Assembly (NCBI RefSeq): GCF_009193175.1
Contig: NZ_VUKE01000014.1
Span: forward strand, 1 to 64,000
From: Georgenia ruanii
Lineage (GTDB): Bacteria > Actinomycetota > Actinomycetes > Actinomycetales > Actinomycetaceae
Length of the DNA: 64,000 nt
Direction: 5' to 3'
Shown in pieces: positions 26,490 to 35,108 of the stretch. The notes beneath the pieces are model-generated. The model had not been told where the DNA came from, made no database searches, and was given only the letters and a program-made list of their open reading frames with translations. The translations under genes and the position numbers were made by a program. Numbering within the stretch: the stretch's first letter is position 1; every line of letters begins with the position of its first letter.

Positions 26490-27977
26490 CTAGTTGCCGC
26501 GGGCGTTCTGCTTGATGCGGTTGGTCAGCTCGGTGACCTGGTTGAACGTCGAGCGCTTCTCCGCCATCTGCTCGCGGATCTTGCGGTTGGCGTGCATGAC
26601 GGTGGTGTGGTCGCGGCCGCCGAAGAGCTGGCCGATCTTGGGCAGCGAGAGATCGGTGAGCTCCCGGCACAGGTACATGGCGATCTGGCGGGCGTTGACG
26701 AGCACCCGGGACCGGTCCGCGGAGCACAGGGCGTCGATGGAGACGGAGAAGTAGTTCGCGGTCTGGCTCATGATGAGCGCCGGCGTGATCTCCTCCCCCT
26801 CGGGGTCGGTGATGAGGTCCTTGAGGACCATCTCCGCCAGCGACAGCTCGACGGGCTGACGGTTGAGGTTGGCGAAGGCCGTGACCCGGATGAGCGCGCC
26901 CTCGAGCTCACGGATGTTCGTCGAGATGCGCGAGGCGATGTAGCTGAGGACCTCGTCGGTGGCCTGGAGGTTCTCGTTGACCGCCTTCTTGCGCAAGATC
27001 GCGATGCGGGTCTCGAGGTCGGGCGGCTGGACGTCGGTGAGCAGGCCCCACTCGAAGCGCGACCGCATCCGGTCCTCGAACCCGTCGAGCTGCTTGGGCG
27101 GGACGTCGGAGGTGATGACGACCTGCTTGTTGTCGTTGTGCAGCGTGTTGAAGGTGTGGAAGAACTCCTCGACCGTCTGTTCCTTGCCGCCGAGGAACTG
27201 GATGTCGTCGATGAGCAGGACGTCGACGTTGCGGTAGCGACGCTGGAAGTTCTCCGCCTTGTCGTCCCGGATGGAGTTGATGAAGTCGTTGGTGAACTCC
27301 TCGGAGTTCACGTACCGCACCCGGATGCCCGGGTAGAGGTTGCGGGCGTAATGACCGATCGCGTGCAGCAGGTGGGTCTTGCCCAGCCCGGAGCCGCCGT
27401 AGATGAACAGCGGGTTGTAGGCCTTGGCCGGCGCCTCGGCGACGGCGGTCGCCGCGGCGTGCGCGAACCGGTTCGACGCGCCGGTGACGAAGGTCTCGAA
27501 CGTGTACTTGGGGTTCAACCGCGAGGAGTCCACCGAATGCTCCTCCACGGACGTGCCCCGGTCGGCGCTGGAGCGCTGGGGCCGGGCGACGGGTCGGTCG
27601 TCGAAGGTCGGGGAGGCGGCGTGCGCGCCCATGCGGCGGGGCGCCGCGTCGGGGCTCGCCGCGGAGGGCACCTCCGCCGGCGACGGCGCGGCCGGGGCTT
27701 GGGCCGTCTGGTCCAGCGTGGGGTCGACGGTGACGGCGAACCGCACCGGGGTGCCGGCGACCTCGGTGAGCGCCGCGGTGATCGGCTCGCGGGCGCGCAT
27801 CTCCAGGAAGTCCTTGGCGAAGTCGCTCGGCACGGCGAGGAGCATGGTGCCGTCGATGACGCCCAGCGGGCGGGTCATCCGGACGAACGCGAGCTGCGCA
27901 CCGCCGATCTCGCCGCGGTTCGTGAGGATCTCGACCGCCCGGGCCCAGCTCTCGGTGGTCGGTTGATTCTCCGGCAA
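26490..27977 (-). CDS. dnaA: DnaA: replication initiator
   Basis: The 495-residue protein has the four DnaA domains. Domain I (about 1-85) contains SWARAVEIL and [16 protein letters not shown] variable Pro/Ala/Ser linker follows. The AAA+ domain III has Walker [14 protein letters not shown] (about 190-200) and Walker [15 protein letters not shown]. The DNA-binding domain IV carries the signature [15 protein letters not shown], which reads the DnaA box. No ATG or GTG fits. A TTG at 27977 with AAGGGGAT upstream gives [11 protein letters not shown], the expected N-terminus, so a rare start codon may limit expression. DnaA-box-like sites upstream (28034-28054) suggest autoregulation. Confidence 0.96.
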   Translation of the reverse strand: MPENQPTTESWARAVEILTNRGEIGGAQLAFVRMTRPLGVIDGTMLLAVPSDFAKDFLEMRAREPITAALTEVAGTPVRFAVTVDPTLDQTAQAPAAPSPAEVPSAASPDAAPRRMGAHAASPTFDDRPVARPQRSSADRGTSVEEHSVDSSRLNPKYTFETFVTGASNRFAHAAATAVAEAPAKAYNPLFIYGGSGLGKTHLLHAIGHYARNLYPGIRVRYVNSEEFTNDFINSIRDDKAENFQRRYRNVDVLLIDDIQFLGGKEQTVEEFFHTFNTLHNDNKQVVITSDVPPKQLDGFEDRMRSRFEWGLLTDVQPPDLETRIAILRKKAVNENLQATDEVLSYIASRISTNIRELEGALIRVTAFANLNRQPVELSLAEMVLKDLITDPEGEEITPALIMSQTANYFSVSIDALCSADRSRVLVNARQIAMYLCRELTDLSLPKIGQLFGGRDHTTVMHANRKIREQMAEKRSTFNQVTELTNRIKQNARGN

Positions 27978-28033
27978 CGGTGATCCCCTTGGTGCGATAC
28001 AAATCTGGACGTCGAGTCTGGCACGACGTCTAC

Positions 28034-28054
28034 GGATCCACACGGATATCCACA
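28034..28054. promoter_or_regulatory. DnaA-box-like sites upstream of dnaA
   Basis: ATATCCACA (28046-28054) is one base from TTATCCACA, and GGATCCACA (28034-28042) is two bases away. They lie 57-77 bp upstream of the dnaA start, where DnaA would repress its own promoter. The dnaA-rpmH intergenic region (27978-28413) otherwise holds the rpmH promoter and leader. Confidence 0.5.
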
Positions 28055-28242
28055 GCCTGGGGATGGGGCTGAGCCAGGACAGCGGCGTCGGCTCTCACAC
28101 CAACACGTCCAGGGAGCGGACCCGAGGCGTCGCCGACGATCATAGGACCTCCCCCCGGTCGAGGTCACCGTGCCGGCGCCGGCATCGCCCCGCTGACCTG
28201 CGTCGTCGCAGGCAGGTGTGGGATACGCTACGGCGACCCGGA

Positions 28243-28271
28243 TTGACCGCCGGTGCGCGCTCGCGTACTTT
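28243..28271 (+). promoter_or_regulatory. Promoter of the rpmH operon
   Basis: TTGACC (28243-28248) and TACTTT (28266-28271) are separated by the ideal 17 bp. Transcription would start near 28278, giving a leader of about 135 nt before rpmH. Confidence 0.65.
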
Positions 28272-28309
28272 GGGTGAGCCGTCCCGACGGATCCTGTGTT
28301 GTGCCCGCC

Positions 28310-28325
28310 GGCAGGTTCGCCTGCC
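28310..28325 (+). promoter_or_regulatory. UUCG-capped hairpin in the rpmH leader
   Basis: GGCAGG and CCTGCC pair around a TTCG tetraloop inside the presumed rpmH leader. UUCG loops are exceptionally stable. It could slow degradation or affect translation. It is not followed by a T run, so it is not a terminator. Confidence 0.5.
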
Positions 28326-28413
28326 CGTGCCCGCTGGAACCAGGGACAACCGCACGCGCGCTGCCAGGACGTGGCGGTGCCCAGGAGATTCACCGACGTT
28401 TTGGAGTAATGCC

Positions 28414-28551
28414 GTGAGCAAGCGGACTTTCCAGCCGAACAACCGGCGCCGGGCCAAGGTGCACGGGTTCCGTCTGCGGATGCGTACCCGCGCCGGCCGC
28501 GCCATCCTGTCCGCGCGCCGTCGCAAGGGGCGTGCGCAGATCTCCGCCTGA
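28414..28551 (+). CDS. rpmH: 50S ribosomal protein L34
   Basis: The 45-residue, Arg/Lys-rich protein has the L34 motif [23 protein letters not shown] and ends GRAQISA. It starts at a GTG at 28414 with TTTTGGAGTAA upstream. It is the first gene of the rpmH-rnpA-yidD-yidC-jag-rsmG unit, divergent from dnaA as in nearly all bacteria. Confidence 0.98.
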   Translation: MSKRTFQPNNRRRAKVHGFRLRMRTRAGRAILSARRRKGRAQISA

Positions 28552-28559
28552 GGCGGACG

Positions 28560-28955
28560 GTGCTGCCGGCCCGGTACCGGATGCGCCGATCGGACGAGTT
28601 CTCCGACGCGGTGCGCCATGGCGTCCGCAGCGGCGCCCGCCGGCTGGTGGTCCACCTGCGACTGACCGAGGACGAAGCCGACCAGGGTGAACCCTCCCTG
28701 GTCGGCTTCATCGTGCCCAAGAGCGTCGGCACCGCCGTGCACCGCAACCGGGTGAAGCGGCGGCTGCGGGCGCTGGTCGCCGACCGGCTCAGCGCGGTGC
28801 CCGCCGGCGCGCGCCTGGTGGTCCGCGCCCTGCCACCGGCCGACGGTGCGGGGTTCGCGGCGCTGGAGGCGGACCTGGACGGCGCCCTCGCCGGCGCCCT
28901 CGCCGGCGCGCACCGGAAGGCGCGCCGCGCCGCGGCGGCGCGGGAGAGGCCGTGA
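28560..28955 (+). CDS. rnpA: Ribonuclease P protein component
   Basis: This 131-residue basic protein binds the RNase P RNA and helps mature tRNA 5' ends. It has the N-terminal MRRSDEF, the central RNR motif ([14 protein letters not shown]) that binds RNA, and the VVRALPPAD strand. The GTG start is 8 bp after rpmH. The end overlaps yidD by 4 bp. Confidence 0.95.
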   Translation: MLPARYRMRRSDEFSDAVRHGVRSGARRLVVHLRLTEDEADQGEPSLVGFIVPKSVGTAVHRNRVKRRLRALVADRLSAVPAGARLVVRALPPADGAGFAALEADLDGALAGALAGAHRKARRAAAARERP

Positions 28956-29410
28956 CCGCGGTGAGCGACCAGCGGCGCGACCCGCACACTCCGGCACCGG
29001 GCCCGCAAGACGCGCCTTCGCCGCCGGGCGGCGACCACGGACCCGAGCCGCGTCCGCGCAACCCGCTGACGTGGTTGCTGCTCGGCGTCGTGCGGGGTTA
29101 CCAGCTGGTGGTCTCGCCGTGGCTGCCGCCGACATGCAAGTACTACCCGTCCTGCTCGGCCTACGCGGTGGCCGCGCTGCGCCGGCACGGCGCGGCGAAG
29201 GGCGCGCTGCTCGCCGCCTGGCGCCTGCTGCGGTGCAACCCGTGGAGCCTCGGCGGCGTCGACCACGTGCCGCCGCGGGGGCGGTGGTCCGCCCGCGTCG
29301 CCGCGGCACGGGCCCCGACCCGGGCGGAGGGTCAGAGGGAGCACGGGAAACCCCGTACTCTCGGTGCAGGTACATGGGGGGCGCGCACGAGCGCGCCGAA
29401 GGACCGCTAG
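28952..29410 (+). CDS. yidD: YidD: membrane protein insertion efficiency factor
   Basis: The 152-residue protein has the compact YidD core at about 38-108 ([28 protein letters not shown] and [18 protein letters not shown]) with the conserved cysteine-containing motifs. An additional Pro-rich N-terminus (about 37 residues) and a basic C-terminal tail make it longer than the usual 70-110 residues. It is a peripheral inner-membrane protein that assists YidC. The GTG start overlaps rnpA by 4 bp. Confidence 0.92.
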   Translation: MTAVSDQRRDPHTPAPGPQDAPSPPGGDHGPEPRPRNPLTWLLLGVVRGYQLVVSPWLPPTCKYYPSCSAYAVAALRRHGAAKGALLAAWRLLRCNPWSLGGVDHVPPRGRWSARVAAARAPTRAEGQREHGKPRTLGAGTWGARTSAPKDR

Positions 29411-29422
29411 GAGCACACGGGC

Positions 29423-30592
29423 ATGGGCTTTTTCGACACGATTCTGTCGCCAATCATGGTGGCGGTCGCCTGGATCATGGTGCGCGTCCACGACCTGCTG
29501 GTGTTCCTCGGCATGTCCGCGGGATCCGGCTGGGCCTGGGTGCTGTCCATCGTCGGATTGACCGTCGTCATCCGGATCCTGATCATCCCGTTGTTCTTCA
29601 AGCAGATCAAGGCGTCGCGGAGCATGCAGCTCGTGCAGCCCGAGATGCAGAAGCTGCAGAAGAAGTACAAGAACAAGACCGACCCTGCGTCCCGCCAGAA
29701 GATGCAGGAAGAGATGATGGCGCTCTACCGGGAGCACGGCGCCAACCCGTTCTCCTCGTGCCTGCCGATCCTCCTGCAGATGCCGATCTTCTTCGCCCTG
29801 TTCCGGGTGCTGAACTCCCTCGGCCCGCTGGCCCAGGGCACCTACCCGGGCGGCCCGAACATCGGCCCCCTCGACCAGCAGCTGGCCGCGCAGGCGGAGA
29901 GCTCGACCCTCTTCGGTGCGCCGATCTCGGAGACGTTCCTCTCCTCGACCGACGCCACGGTCAAGGTCGTCACCGTCTTCCTGATCGTCTTGATGTCGGC
30001 GACGACCTTCCTCACCCAGCGCCAGCTGACGATGAAGAACATGCCCGCCTCGGCGCTGGACAACCCGATGGCGCGCCAGCAGCGGATGCTCATGTACATC
30101 CTGCCGCTCATCTTCGCCTTCTCCGGCGTGAACTTCCCGATCGGCGTGCTGATCTACTGGTCGGTGTCGAACCTGTGGTCGATGGGCCAGCAGTTCTACA
30201 CGATCCGCCGTCAGCCGGCGCCCGGCTCGGAGGCGGCCAAGCTCCGCGCGGATCGCCTCGCCAAGAAGCGGGAGCGCAAGGGCCTGCCGCCCCTCGAGGA
30301 GGAGGAGAAGGCGACGGAGGAACAGCCCCGGGGTGGTCAGCGCGTCCAGCCGAAGCGCAAGGACCGCGCGAAGCGCAGCGGTCCGGGGCAGGATCCCGGT
30401 GCGCCCGTCCCGTCCGCGGTCTCGGCCGCCGAGGCGGAGGATGAGTCCGACGACGACGTCGGGAACGGCGAGGTGCGCGGCAAGGACGGCCTGACAGCCG
30501 GCGAACGGGCACAGAAGCGCTATGAGGAGCGCGCGGCCCAGCGTCGGGCCGCCGCGGCCAAGCGCAAGCCCCAGGGCAAGAAGAAGAAGTAG
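29423..30592 (+). CDS. yidC: YidC/Oxa1-type membrane protein insertase
   Basis: This 389-residue insertase has the Gram-positive-type topology. An N-terminal hydrophobic helix, a second helix (about 30-55), the cytoplasmic hairpin with EMQKLQKKYKNK, and three further helices (MPIFFALFRVLNSL; VVTVFLIVLMSATTFL; LPLIFAFSGVNFPIGVLIYW) are visible. From about residue 260 a hydrophilic Lys/Arg/Glu-rich tail of about 130 residues follows, probably ribosome-contacting. The ATG at 29423 is 12 bp after yidD. Confidence 0.96.
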   Translation: MGFFDTILSPIMVAVAWIMVRVHDLLVFLGMSAGSGWAWVLSIVGLTVVIRILIIPLFFKQIKASRSMQLVQPEMQKLQKKYKNKTDPASRQKMQEEMMALYREHGANPFSSCLPILLQMPIFFALFRVLNSLGPLAQGTYPGGPNIGPLDQQLAAQAESSTLFGAPISETFLSSTDATVKVVTVFLIVLMSATTFLTQRQLTMKNMPASALDNPMARQQRMLMYILPLIFAFSGVNFPIGVLIYWSVSNLWSMGQQFYTIRRQPAPGSEAAKLRADRLAKKRERKGLPPLEEEEKATEEQPRGGQRVQPKRKDRAKRSGPGQDPGAPVPSAVSAAEAEDESDDDVGNGEVRGKDGLTAGERAQKRYEERAAQRRAAAAKRKPQGKKKK

Positions 30593-30672
30593 CGCGCGTG
30601 CCGCGGCCGGCCGCGGCACCGCCCAGGACCACCTCCGCCGTGACGGCGGAGCGGCGACGAGAAGAGGACATC

Positions 30673-31194
30673 GTGAGCGAGGAACAGTCGGTCCAGACGC
30701 CCCGCGGCGCCAGCGCGGAGACGATCAAGCGCCTGGAGGAGGAGGGCGAGATCGCGGCGGACTACCTCGAGGAGCTGCTCGACATCGCGGACCTCGACGG
30801 CGACATCGACATCGACGTGGACCACGGCCGCGCGGCCGTGGAGATCGTCTCGGAGGACGACGGCGACCGGTGGCTGCGCCGGCTGGTCGGGGACGAGGGC
30901 GAGGTGCTCGACGCACTCCAGGAGCTCACCCGCCTGGCGGTGCAGGCCAAGACCGGTGAGCGCAGCCGGCTGATGCTGGACATCGCTGGCTACCGACGGG
31001 GTCGGCGCGCGGAGCTCACCGGGATCGCGAACGAGGCCGTCGCCAAGGTCCGGTCGAGCGGGGATCGGGTGACCTTGCCCCCGATGAACCCGTTCGAGCG
31101 GAAGGTCGTGCACGACGTGGTCGCGGCGGCGGGGCTCGTCAGCGACTCCGAGGGCGTGGAGCCGAGCCGGCACGTCGTCATCCACCCGGCCTGA
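30673..31194 (+). CDS. jag: Jag/KhpB: KH-R3H RNA-binding protein
   Basis: The 173-residue RNA-binding protein has an acidic N-terminus, a KH-like domain (about 65-115: LVGDEGEVLDALQELTRLAV) and an R3H domain at the C-terminus with PMNPFERKVVHDVV, where Arg-x3-His is intact. The N-terminal Jag domain of firmicutes is missing, as is usual in actinobacteria. The GTG at 30673 follows GAGAAGAGGAC. It is encoded between yidC and rsmG. Confidence 0.93.
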   Translation: MSEEQSVQTPRGASAETIKRLEEEGEIAADYLEELLDIADLDGDIDIDVDHGRAAVEIVSEDDGDRWLRRLVGDEGEVLDALQELTRLAVQAKTGERSRLMLDIAGYRRGRRAELTGIANEAVAKVRSSGDRVTLPPMNPFERKVVHDVVAAAGLVSDSEGVEPSRHVVIHPA

Positions 31195-31213
31195 GTCGGC
31201 TACAGGTGTTGCT

Positions 31214-31864
31214 GTGAGCGCCGCGGACGAGGCACCGACCCCCGAGGTCGCCACCGCGGCCGTCCGGGAGTACTTCGGGCTCGCGTGGGCGCCGGTGGAG
31301 CATTTCGCGCAGATGCTCGTCGAGGAGGGCGAGCTGCGTGGCCTGATCGGACCGCGGGAGCTTCCGCGGCTGTGGTCGCGGCACCTGGTGAACTCGGCCG
31401 CGGTCGCGCCCTTCCTGGGCGAGCGCGCGGCCGTCGCGGACGTGGGGTCGGGTGCCGGCTTCCCGGGCATCGTGCTGGCGGCCGTGCGGCCCGACCTCGA
31501 GATGCACCTCGTGGAGCCCATGGAGCGTCGCATCGCGTGGCTGGGCGACGTGGTGGAGGAGCTCGGCCTCGACAACGTGGTGTTGCACCACGCGCGCGCC
31601 GAGGAGCTGCACAAGCGGGCGAGCTTCGACCACGTGACCGCCCGCGCCGTCGCCGCCATGGACAAGCTCGCGCGGTGGACGGTGCCGCTCGTCCGGCGTG
31701 GCGGAACCCTCGTGGCGCTCAAGGGTCAGCGCGCGAGCGACGAGGTGGAGTCGGCGAAGTATGTCCTGAAGAAGCTGGGCGTCGTCAGCACGTCGATCCA
31801 CGACGTCCAGCCGGTCGCGCACATCGAGGCGACGACCGTCGTGGTGGCACGGAAGCGCGACTGA
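31214..31864 (+). CDS. rsmG: 16S rRNA (guanine-527-N7) methyltransferase
   Basis: This 216-residue SAM-dependent enzyme methylates N7 of G527 in 16S rRNA. Loss of RsmG gives low-level streptomycin resistance. The SAM-binding motif I is VADVGSGAGFPGIVLA and motif II includes LVEPMERRIAWL. LVALKGQRASDEV is the typical late motif. The GTG start is 19 bp after jag. It is the last gene before the parS-rich gap. Confidence 0.95.
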   Translation: MSAADEAPTPEVATAAVREYFGLAWAPVEHFAQMLVEEGELRGLIGPRELPRLWSRHLVNSAAVAPFLGERAAVADVGSGAGFPGIVLAAVRPDLEMHLVEPMERRIAWLGDVVEELGLDNVVLHHARAEELHKRASFDHVTARAVAAMDKLARWTVPLVRRGGTLVALKGQRASDEVESAKYVLKKLGVVSTSIHDVQPVAHIEATTVVVARKRD

Positions 31865-32015
31865 CGCCGGAAGCGTCCGGTTCGTCACGCTCGGGCTGGC
31901 GCGGCGTGCCGGTCGGCGGCTCCCGAATGGCGCCGCCTTTGCAGTTATCCACCGGCTGTTCCACACCTGTGCGTTGACGCGTCCGTCGCCGTCCTGACCG
32001 TTTGCTGTCCCGCCC

Positions 32016-32029
32016 GTTTCACGTGGAAC
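32016..32029 (+). other. parS: parS site 1 (variant GTTTCACGTGGAAC)
   Basis: It matches 13 of 14 positions of the palindrome GTTTCACGTGAAAC, with the A-to-G change at position 11. The change corresponds to the degenerate position of the B. subtilis consensus TGTTNCACGTGAAACA. Confidence 0.85.
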
Positions 32030-32593
32030 GGCTGCGCGCTGCCGCTACGCCCGTGGAGGAGCGGGTTTCCGTTCCTCTGTCCTCGGGGCTCGGGGGCTGG
32101 GCTGGATGGATGTCGCAGGGTATCGGGTTGCGCAGTGCCGCATCTGGCGCAGCCGTCTCCCTTGCGAGGTACACGCGCAGTGCAGCGAGTTAGGGGCGTT
32201 CGGCGTGGCCCGGGAGATCAATCGACCGGCATTCTCGCTCCCTGCACTCGCTTCGATGTGGTCGTCGGTACTCGGGAGGACGAGCGGGCTGTCAACGAAC
32301 GCTGCGTCCATCGGGCCGCCTCATCGGTCCGACCGGCGACGGTAAGGGCCCACGACCCACAAGCGAGGTTCGCCGTGCAGCCGGTCGCGGTACCGGAAGC
32401 CGGTTGATGGAACGGCGCGATGACTCACTGCCGCGTGCTTGCACAACTGGGAGTCGCTGCGTCACGGCAACCCGCCGGAACGGGCAGCTCTCCTATTGAG
32501 GAGGCGAATCGAGGTGGCGAACCTCTGAGCGCTGGCTGTACCGACCGCCCGGTGAGGGGCTGCGACGTGGCTCCCCGTAGAAGAGTTGCGCTG

Positions 32594-32607
32594 GTTTCAC
32601 GTGAAAC
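32594..32607. other. parS: parS site 2 (perfect palindrome)
   Basis: GTTTCACGTGAAAC, 14 of 14. It is the only perfect site in the rsmG-side half of the array. Confidence 0.95.
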
Positions 32608-32858
32608 GGATACGCACAGTCCTGCGTCGCCACCGCGGGTGAGCACTGCAGATCCCGTTGGCGTGGGGCCCGGATCACCTTCGTCCGCGAGCCTCTCCTC
32701 GTACGCACGTCTTACAGGACGTAGCCGGCGTGATCTACCGCGTCCGGCGGCGCTCGGTGGCCGGACGAGCGAGCACCGCCGTCGCCGGGGTCGTAAGGCG
32801 GGTCGGGGGCGTGTGGCGCCGATACCTGGCCCGCCGTTCCGGCCAGGCAGCGGGGAAG

Positions 32859-32872
32859 GGGCCACGTGAAAC
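32859..32872 (+). other. parS: parS half-site
   Basis: CACGTGAAAC is intact, but the left arm reads GGGC instead of GTTT. Full ParB affinity is unlikely. It may be a decaying site. Confidence 0.45.
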
Positions 32873-33055
32873 GCCGGTGCGTTTCCTCGCCCGGCGTGGC
32901 GGCTGGGCGCCGCCGCCTGGCACGGGAAGGCGCCTGTAAGCAGCGGGGTTCGGCTGCCGGGTCGGAGCTCCCGCGCGTCAGGCCGCACCGCCGACGATCG
33001 CACTCGTGAATTCGATGCTGTGGACTTATGGGAGTTTCGTCATTCGCGATCGGTG

Positions 33056-33069
33056 GTTCCACGTGAAAC
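33056..33069 (-). other. parS: parS site 4 (variant, inverted)
   Basis: GTTCCACGTGAAAC on the plus strand is the reverse complement of the variant GTTTCACGTGGAAC. It lies 27 bp from site 5 in the opposite orientation. Confidence 0.88.
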
Positions 33070-33082
33070 AGCGCTGGCTGTG

Positions 33083-33096
33083 GTTTCACGTGGAAC
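33083..33096 (+). other. parS: parS site 5 (variant)
   Basis: GTTTCACGTGGAAC. It forms a closely spaced head-to-head pair with the preceding site. Confidence 0.85.
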
Positions 33097-33226
33097 GAGT
33101 TGCCAGCGGCGTCGACCACCTGCATACGGCACGGCACCCTCACCGCCGCTTGGCACACCGACGGGGACGGTACGGATGAGGGGCGCCTCGATCCGGGCGC
33201 TTGCGGGAGGAACGCGCATATGTGGC

Positions 33227-33279
33227 GCCGCATAGTCCACTCGATGGCGAGGCCGCCGCATAGTCCACTCGATGGCGAG
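33227..33279. repeat. 25-bp direct repeat within the parS region
   Basis: Two identical 25-bp copies at 33227-33251 and 33255-33279 (core CATAGTCCACTCGATGGCG) are separated by 3 bp. They probably arose by local tandem duplication in unconstrained sequence. Confidence 0.85.
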
Positions 33280-33512
33280 ACTGCGCCGGTTGCGGGGGCG
33301 CGCCACGTACAGAGGCTCCTCGCGCGAAGTGGCCTCATCGCGCAGGTTCTAAGTGGATGTGAGCGCGACGGTAGAGAGGCCTGCCGTCGCTGCAGGGGTG
33401 TTGGTTCTGCGGCCTTGCGGTCTAACGCAGGGGGCGAGGGCCCTGTTCTTGCGATGTTGCGTCTGGCGCAGGATGACGTCGTCACGCACAGGCCGCCGCC
33501 CGCGTCTGCCCC

Positions 33513-33526
33513 GTTTCACGTGGAAC
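33513..33526 (+). other. parS: parS site 6 (variant)
   Basis: GTTTCACGTGGAAC, identical to sites 1, 5 and 7. Confidence 0.85.
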
Positions 33527-33975
33527 GGTCGGGCCGGCCCCGCCTCCCAGTACCCAGGCCGCCGCTCCTGCCATCCGCACTTGTGCTGTGCCGACGGCGG
33601 ACTACCGGATAGCTCGTTCCCGTGCAGCAACGGACGCTCGGGTGGGAACTGGCCCCGATTCATAGGGCTGACATCGGGCGCATGCGGAGGGCGACCATCC
33701 GTACTCGGGGAGTGGGGGCGCCCTAGCCCAGCTCGGACGTACCGAGTGCGCCCGTGCACGCGGATGTCGTTGGACTCCACACAAGGCCGCCGACATGGCG
33801 TCTAGGACTTCGACGACATCCGGTCCGCGGTCGCCGGCCGTACCCTCCGCAACTTGGCCGGGGCGGCGCGGCGACACCGAGGCGTGGGCGCACTCGGAGC
33901 GCCCGGGTGCCGGAGAACTGCTCCAGCGCCGCTGTCCCCATTCCTCTCTCGCAGCACCGGCGATGGGCGTGCGAG

Positions 33976-33989
33976 GTTTCACGTGGAAC
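33976..33989 (+). other. parS: parS site 7 (variant)
   Basis: GTTTCACGTGGAAC. It is the last variant site before the run of perfect sites toward parA. Confidence 0.85.
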
Positions 33990-34270
33990 CGTGGGTCCAC
34001 CCGGGGATTCGGGCCGGCGGGCGTGCGAAGCGGCGGGATGGTGTGGCCCCTGGGTCCGGCGCCGCACGGGAGGTCCGTGTGGACCGCTGATCGGTGCAGT
34101 CGACACGAGAAGGAGCGCGGTCGGGCTCAGACGTCTTCAGCGCCCCGCTGCCGCGACCGGGGAATGTGGGGACCTCATCGCCAGCGACGGCCGGGACGGA
34201 TGGCTTTAGCGGCTCGCGGCTTCCCAGACGGCGACCCCCGTGTACCTGCTGGCGGGCCCCTCCGTGCCAG

Positions 34271-34284
34271 GTTTCACGTGAAAC
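34271..34284. other. parS: parS site 8 (perfect palindrome)
   Basis: GTTTCACGTGAAAC, 14 of 14. From here to parA all sites are perfect. Confidence 0.95.
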
Positions 34285-34392
34285 CGTGCCACAGGCCGTG
34301 TTCTGATCGAGGTGTCATCGAGGGGCGCCGAACGCCCCGCGGGGACATGCATTGGGGCCGGGGTCCATAGCCCCAAACCGGCTTTCCGGTAG

Positions 34393-34412
34393 CCGGGTAG
34401 CGGGATACCCGG
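34393..34412. repeat. Short hairpin within the parS region
   Basis: CCGGGTA (34393-34399) and TACCCGG (34406-34412) pair around a 6-nt loop. There is no T run, so terminator function is unlikely. Confidence 0.45.
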
Positions 34413-34609
34413 GTGGTGGGAGGAACAGGCTGACTGGTGGCGGGATCGACCTTGGCGCGCGGGCCCGCTGGATGCCGGGCGGGATACACGACGGTCCACG
34501 TCGCCCGGCGGGTGCCGCGAGGCCGGGCTGGTCGGCGGACGGAGTCCAATGCCCGCCCGGGAGTCGCGGAATGAACCCTGCTGAAGAGGCGTGCTGGAGA
34601 CGCTGCGGC

Positions 34610-34623
34610 GTTTCACGTGAAAC
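34610..34623. other. parS: parS site 9 (perfect palindrome)
   Basis: GTTTCACGTGAAAC, 14 of 14. Confidence 0.95.
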
Positions 34624-34833
34624 TGCCTGATACGTACAGACGGGACGTTCCTCTCGACCTCTTTGCTCGTCCAACGTCCAGCGGGGTATGCCGACACCGG
34701 GAGATCGCACCGGACCGGGGGGCTCAAGTGGCTGCGTGGCGATACGTCCTCTGGCCGCCGAGCACGTGCCCGGCCCTCTCAAGGATGCCGGCCGCTCCCC
34801 GTCGCATGCCATGCCAGCTCGGCCGCAGACCGC

Positions 34834-34847
34834 GTTTCACGTGAAAC
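34834..34847. other. parS: parS site 10 (perfect palindrome)
   Basis: GTTTCACGTGAAAC, 14 of 14. Confidence 0.95.
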
Positions 34848-35009
34848 TCGTCGCTCATACCGGGGGCCCGGGCGGCTAGGCGGCGCAGTAACGCACGTCA
34901 GAGCGGTAGCGGCGCGAAAGAGGAGTGGCTCATACGTCCAGTCGGACGAGGGGCGGGCCGCGGGCGTAACAGTTTCTGGAGACGATTGCTGAGCGCGCCG
35001 CGATGGCGT

Positions 35010-35023
35010 GTTTCACGTGAAAC
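35010..35023. other. parS: parS site 11 (perfect palindrome) close to parA
   Basis: GTTTCACGTGAAAC, 14 of 14, centred about 92 bp before the parA start codon. ParB bound here could also affect transcription of the parAB operon. Confidence 0.95.
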
Positions 35024-35108
35024 CCGACTCGCCCACAGGCGTTCAAGAGCAACGCGGAGACGCCACTACCATTGGAACCAGGCCAGTTCATCGAACGAAG
35101 GGGACGCC

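Larger units (their letters stand above)
31865..35108. other. Gene-free parS-rich centromere region between rsmG and parA
   Basis: About 3.2 kb hold no ORF with a believable start, ribosome site, codon pattern or recognisable protein in any frame. Local composition looks less biased toward G and C than the flanking genes. The interval contains ten parS sites and one half-site (listed separately), a 25-bp direct repeat, a short hairpin and a TTATCCACC DnaA-box-like nonamer at 31945-31953. Other actinobacteria usually have a few hundred bases to about 1 kb here, which is recollection rather than a measurement. The best reading is an expanded chromosomal centromere for ParB loading. Decayed genes cannot be excluded. 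Confidence 0.85.

Noticed and set aside
32420..34370. Several 130-260 codon ORFs in the parS region
   Set aside because: They overlap one another on both strands, lack ribosome sites and domain matches, and parS palindromes translate inside them to repeated VSRET/FHVK/FHVE peptides, a sign of non-coding sequence.
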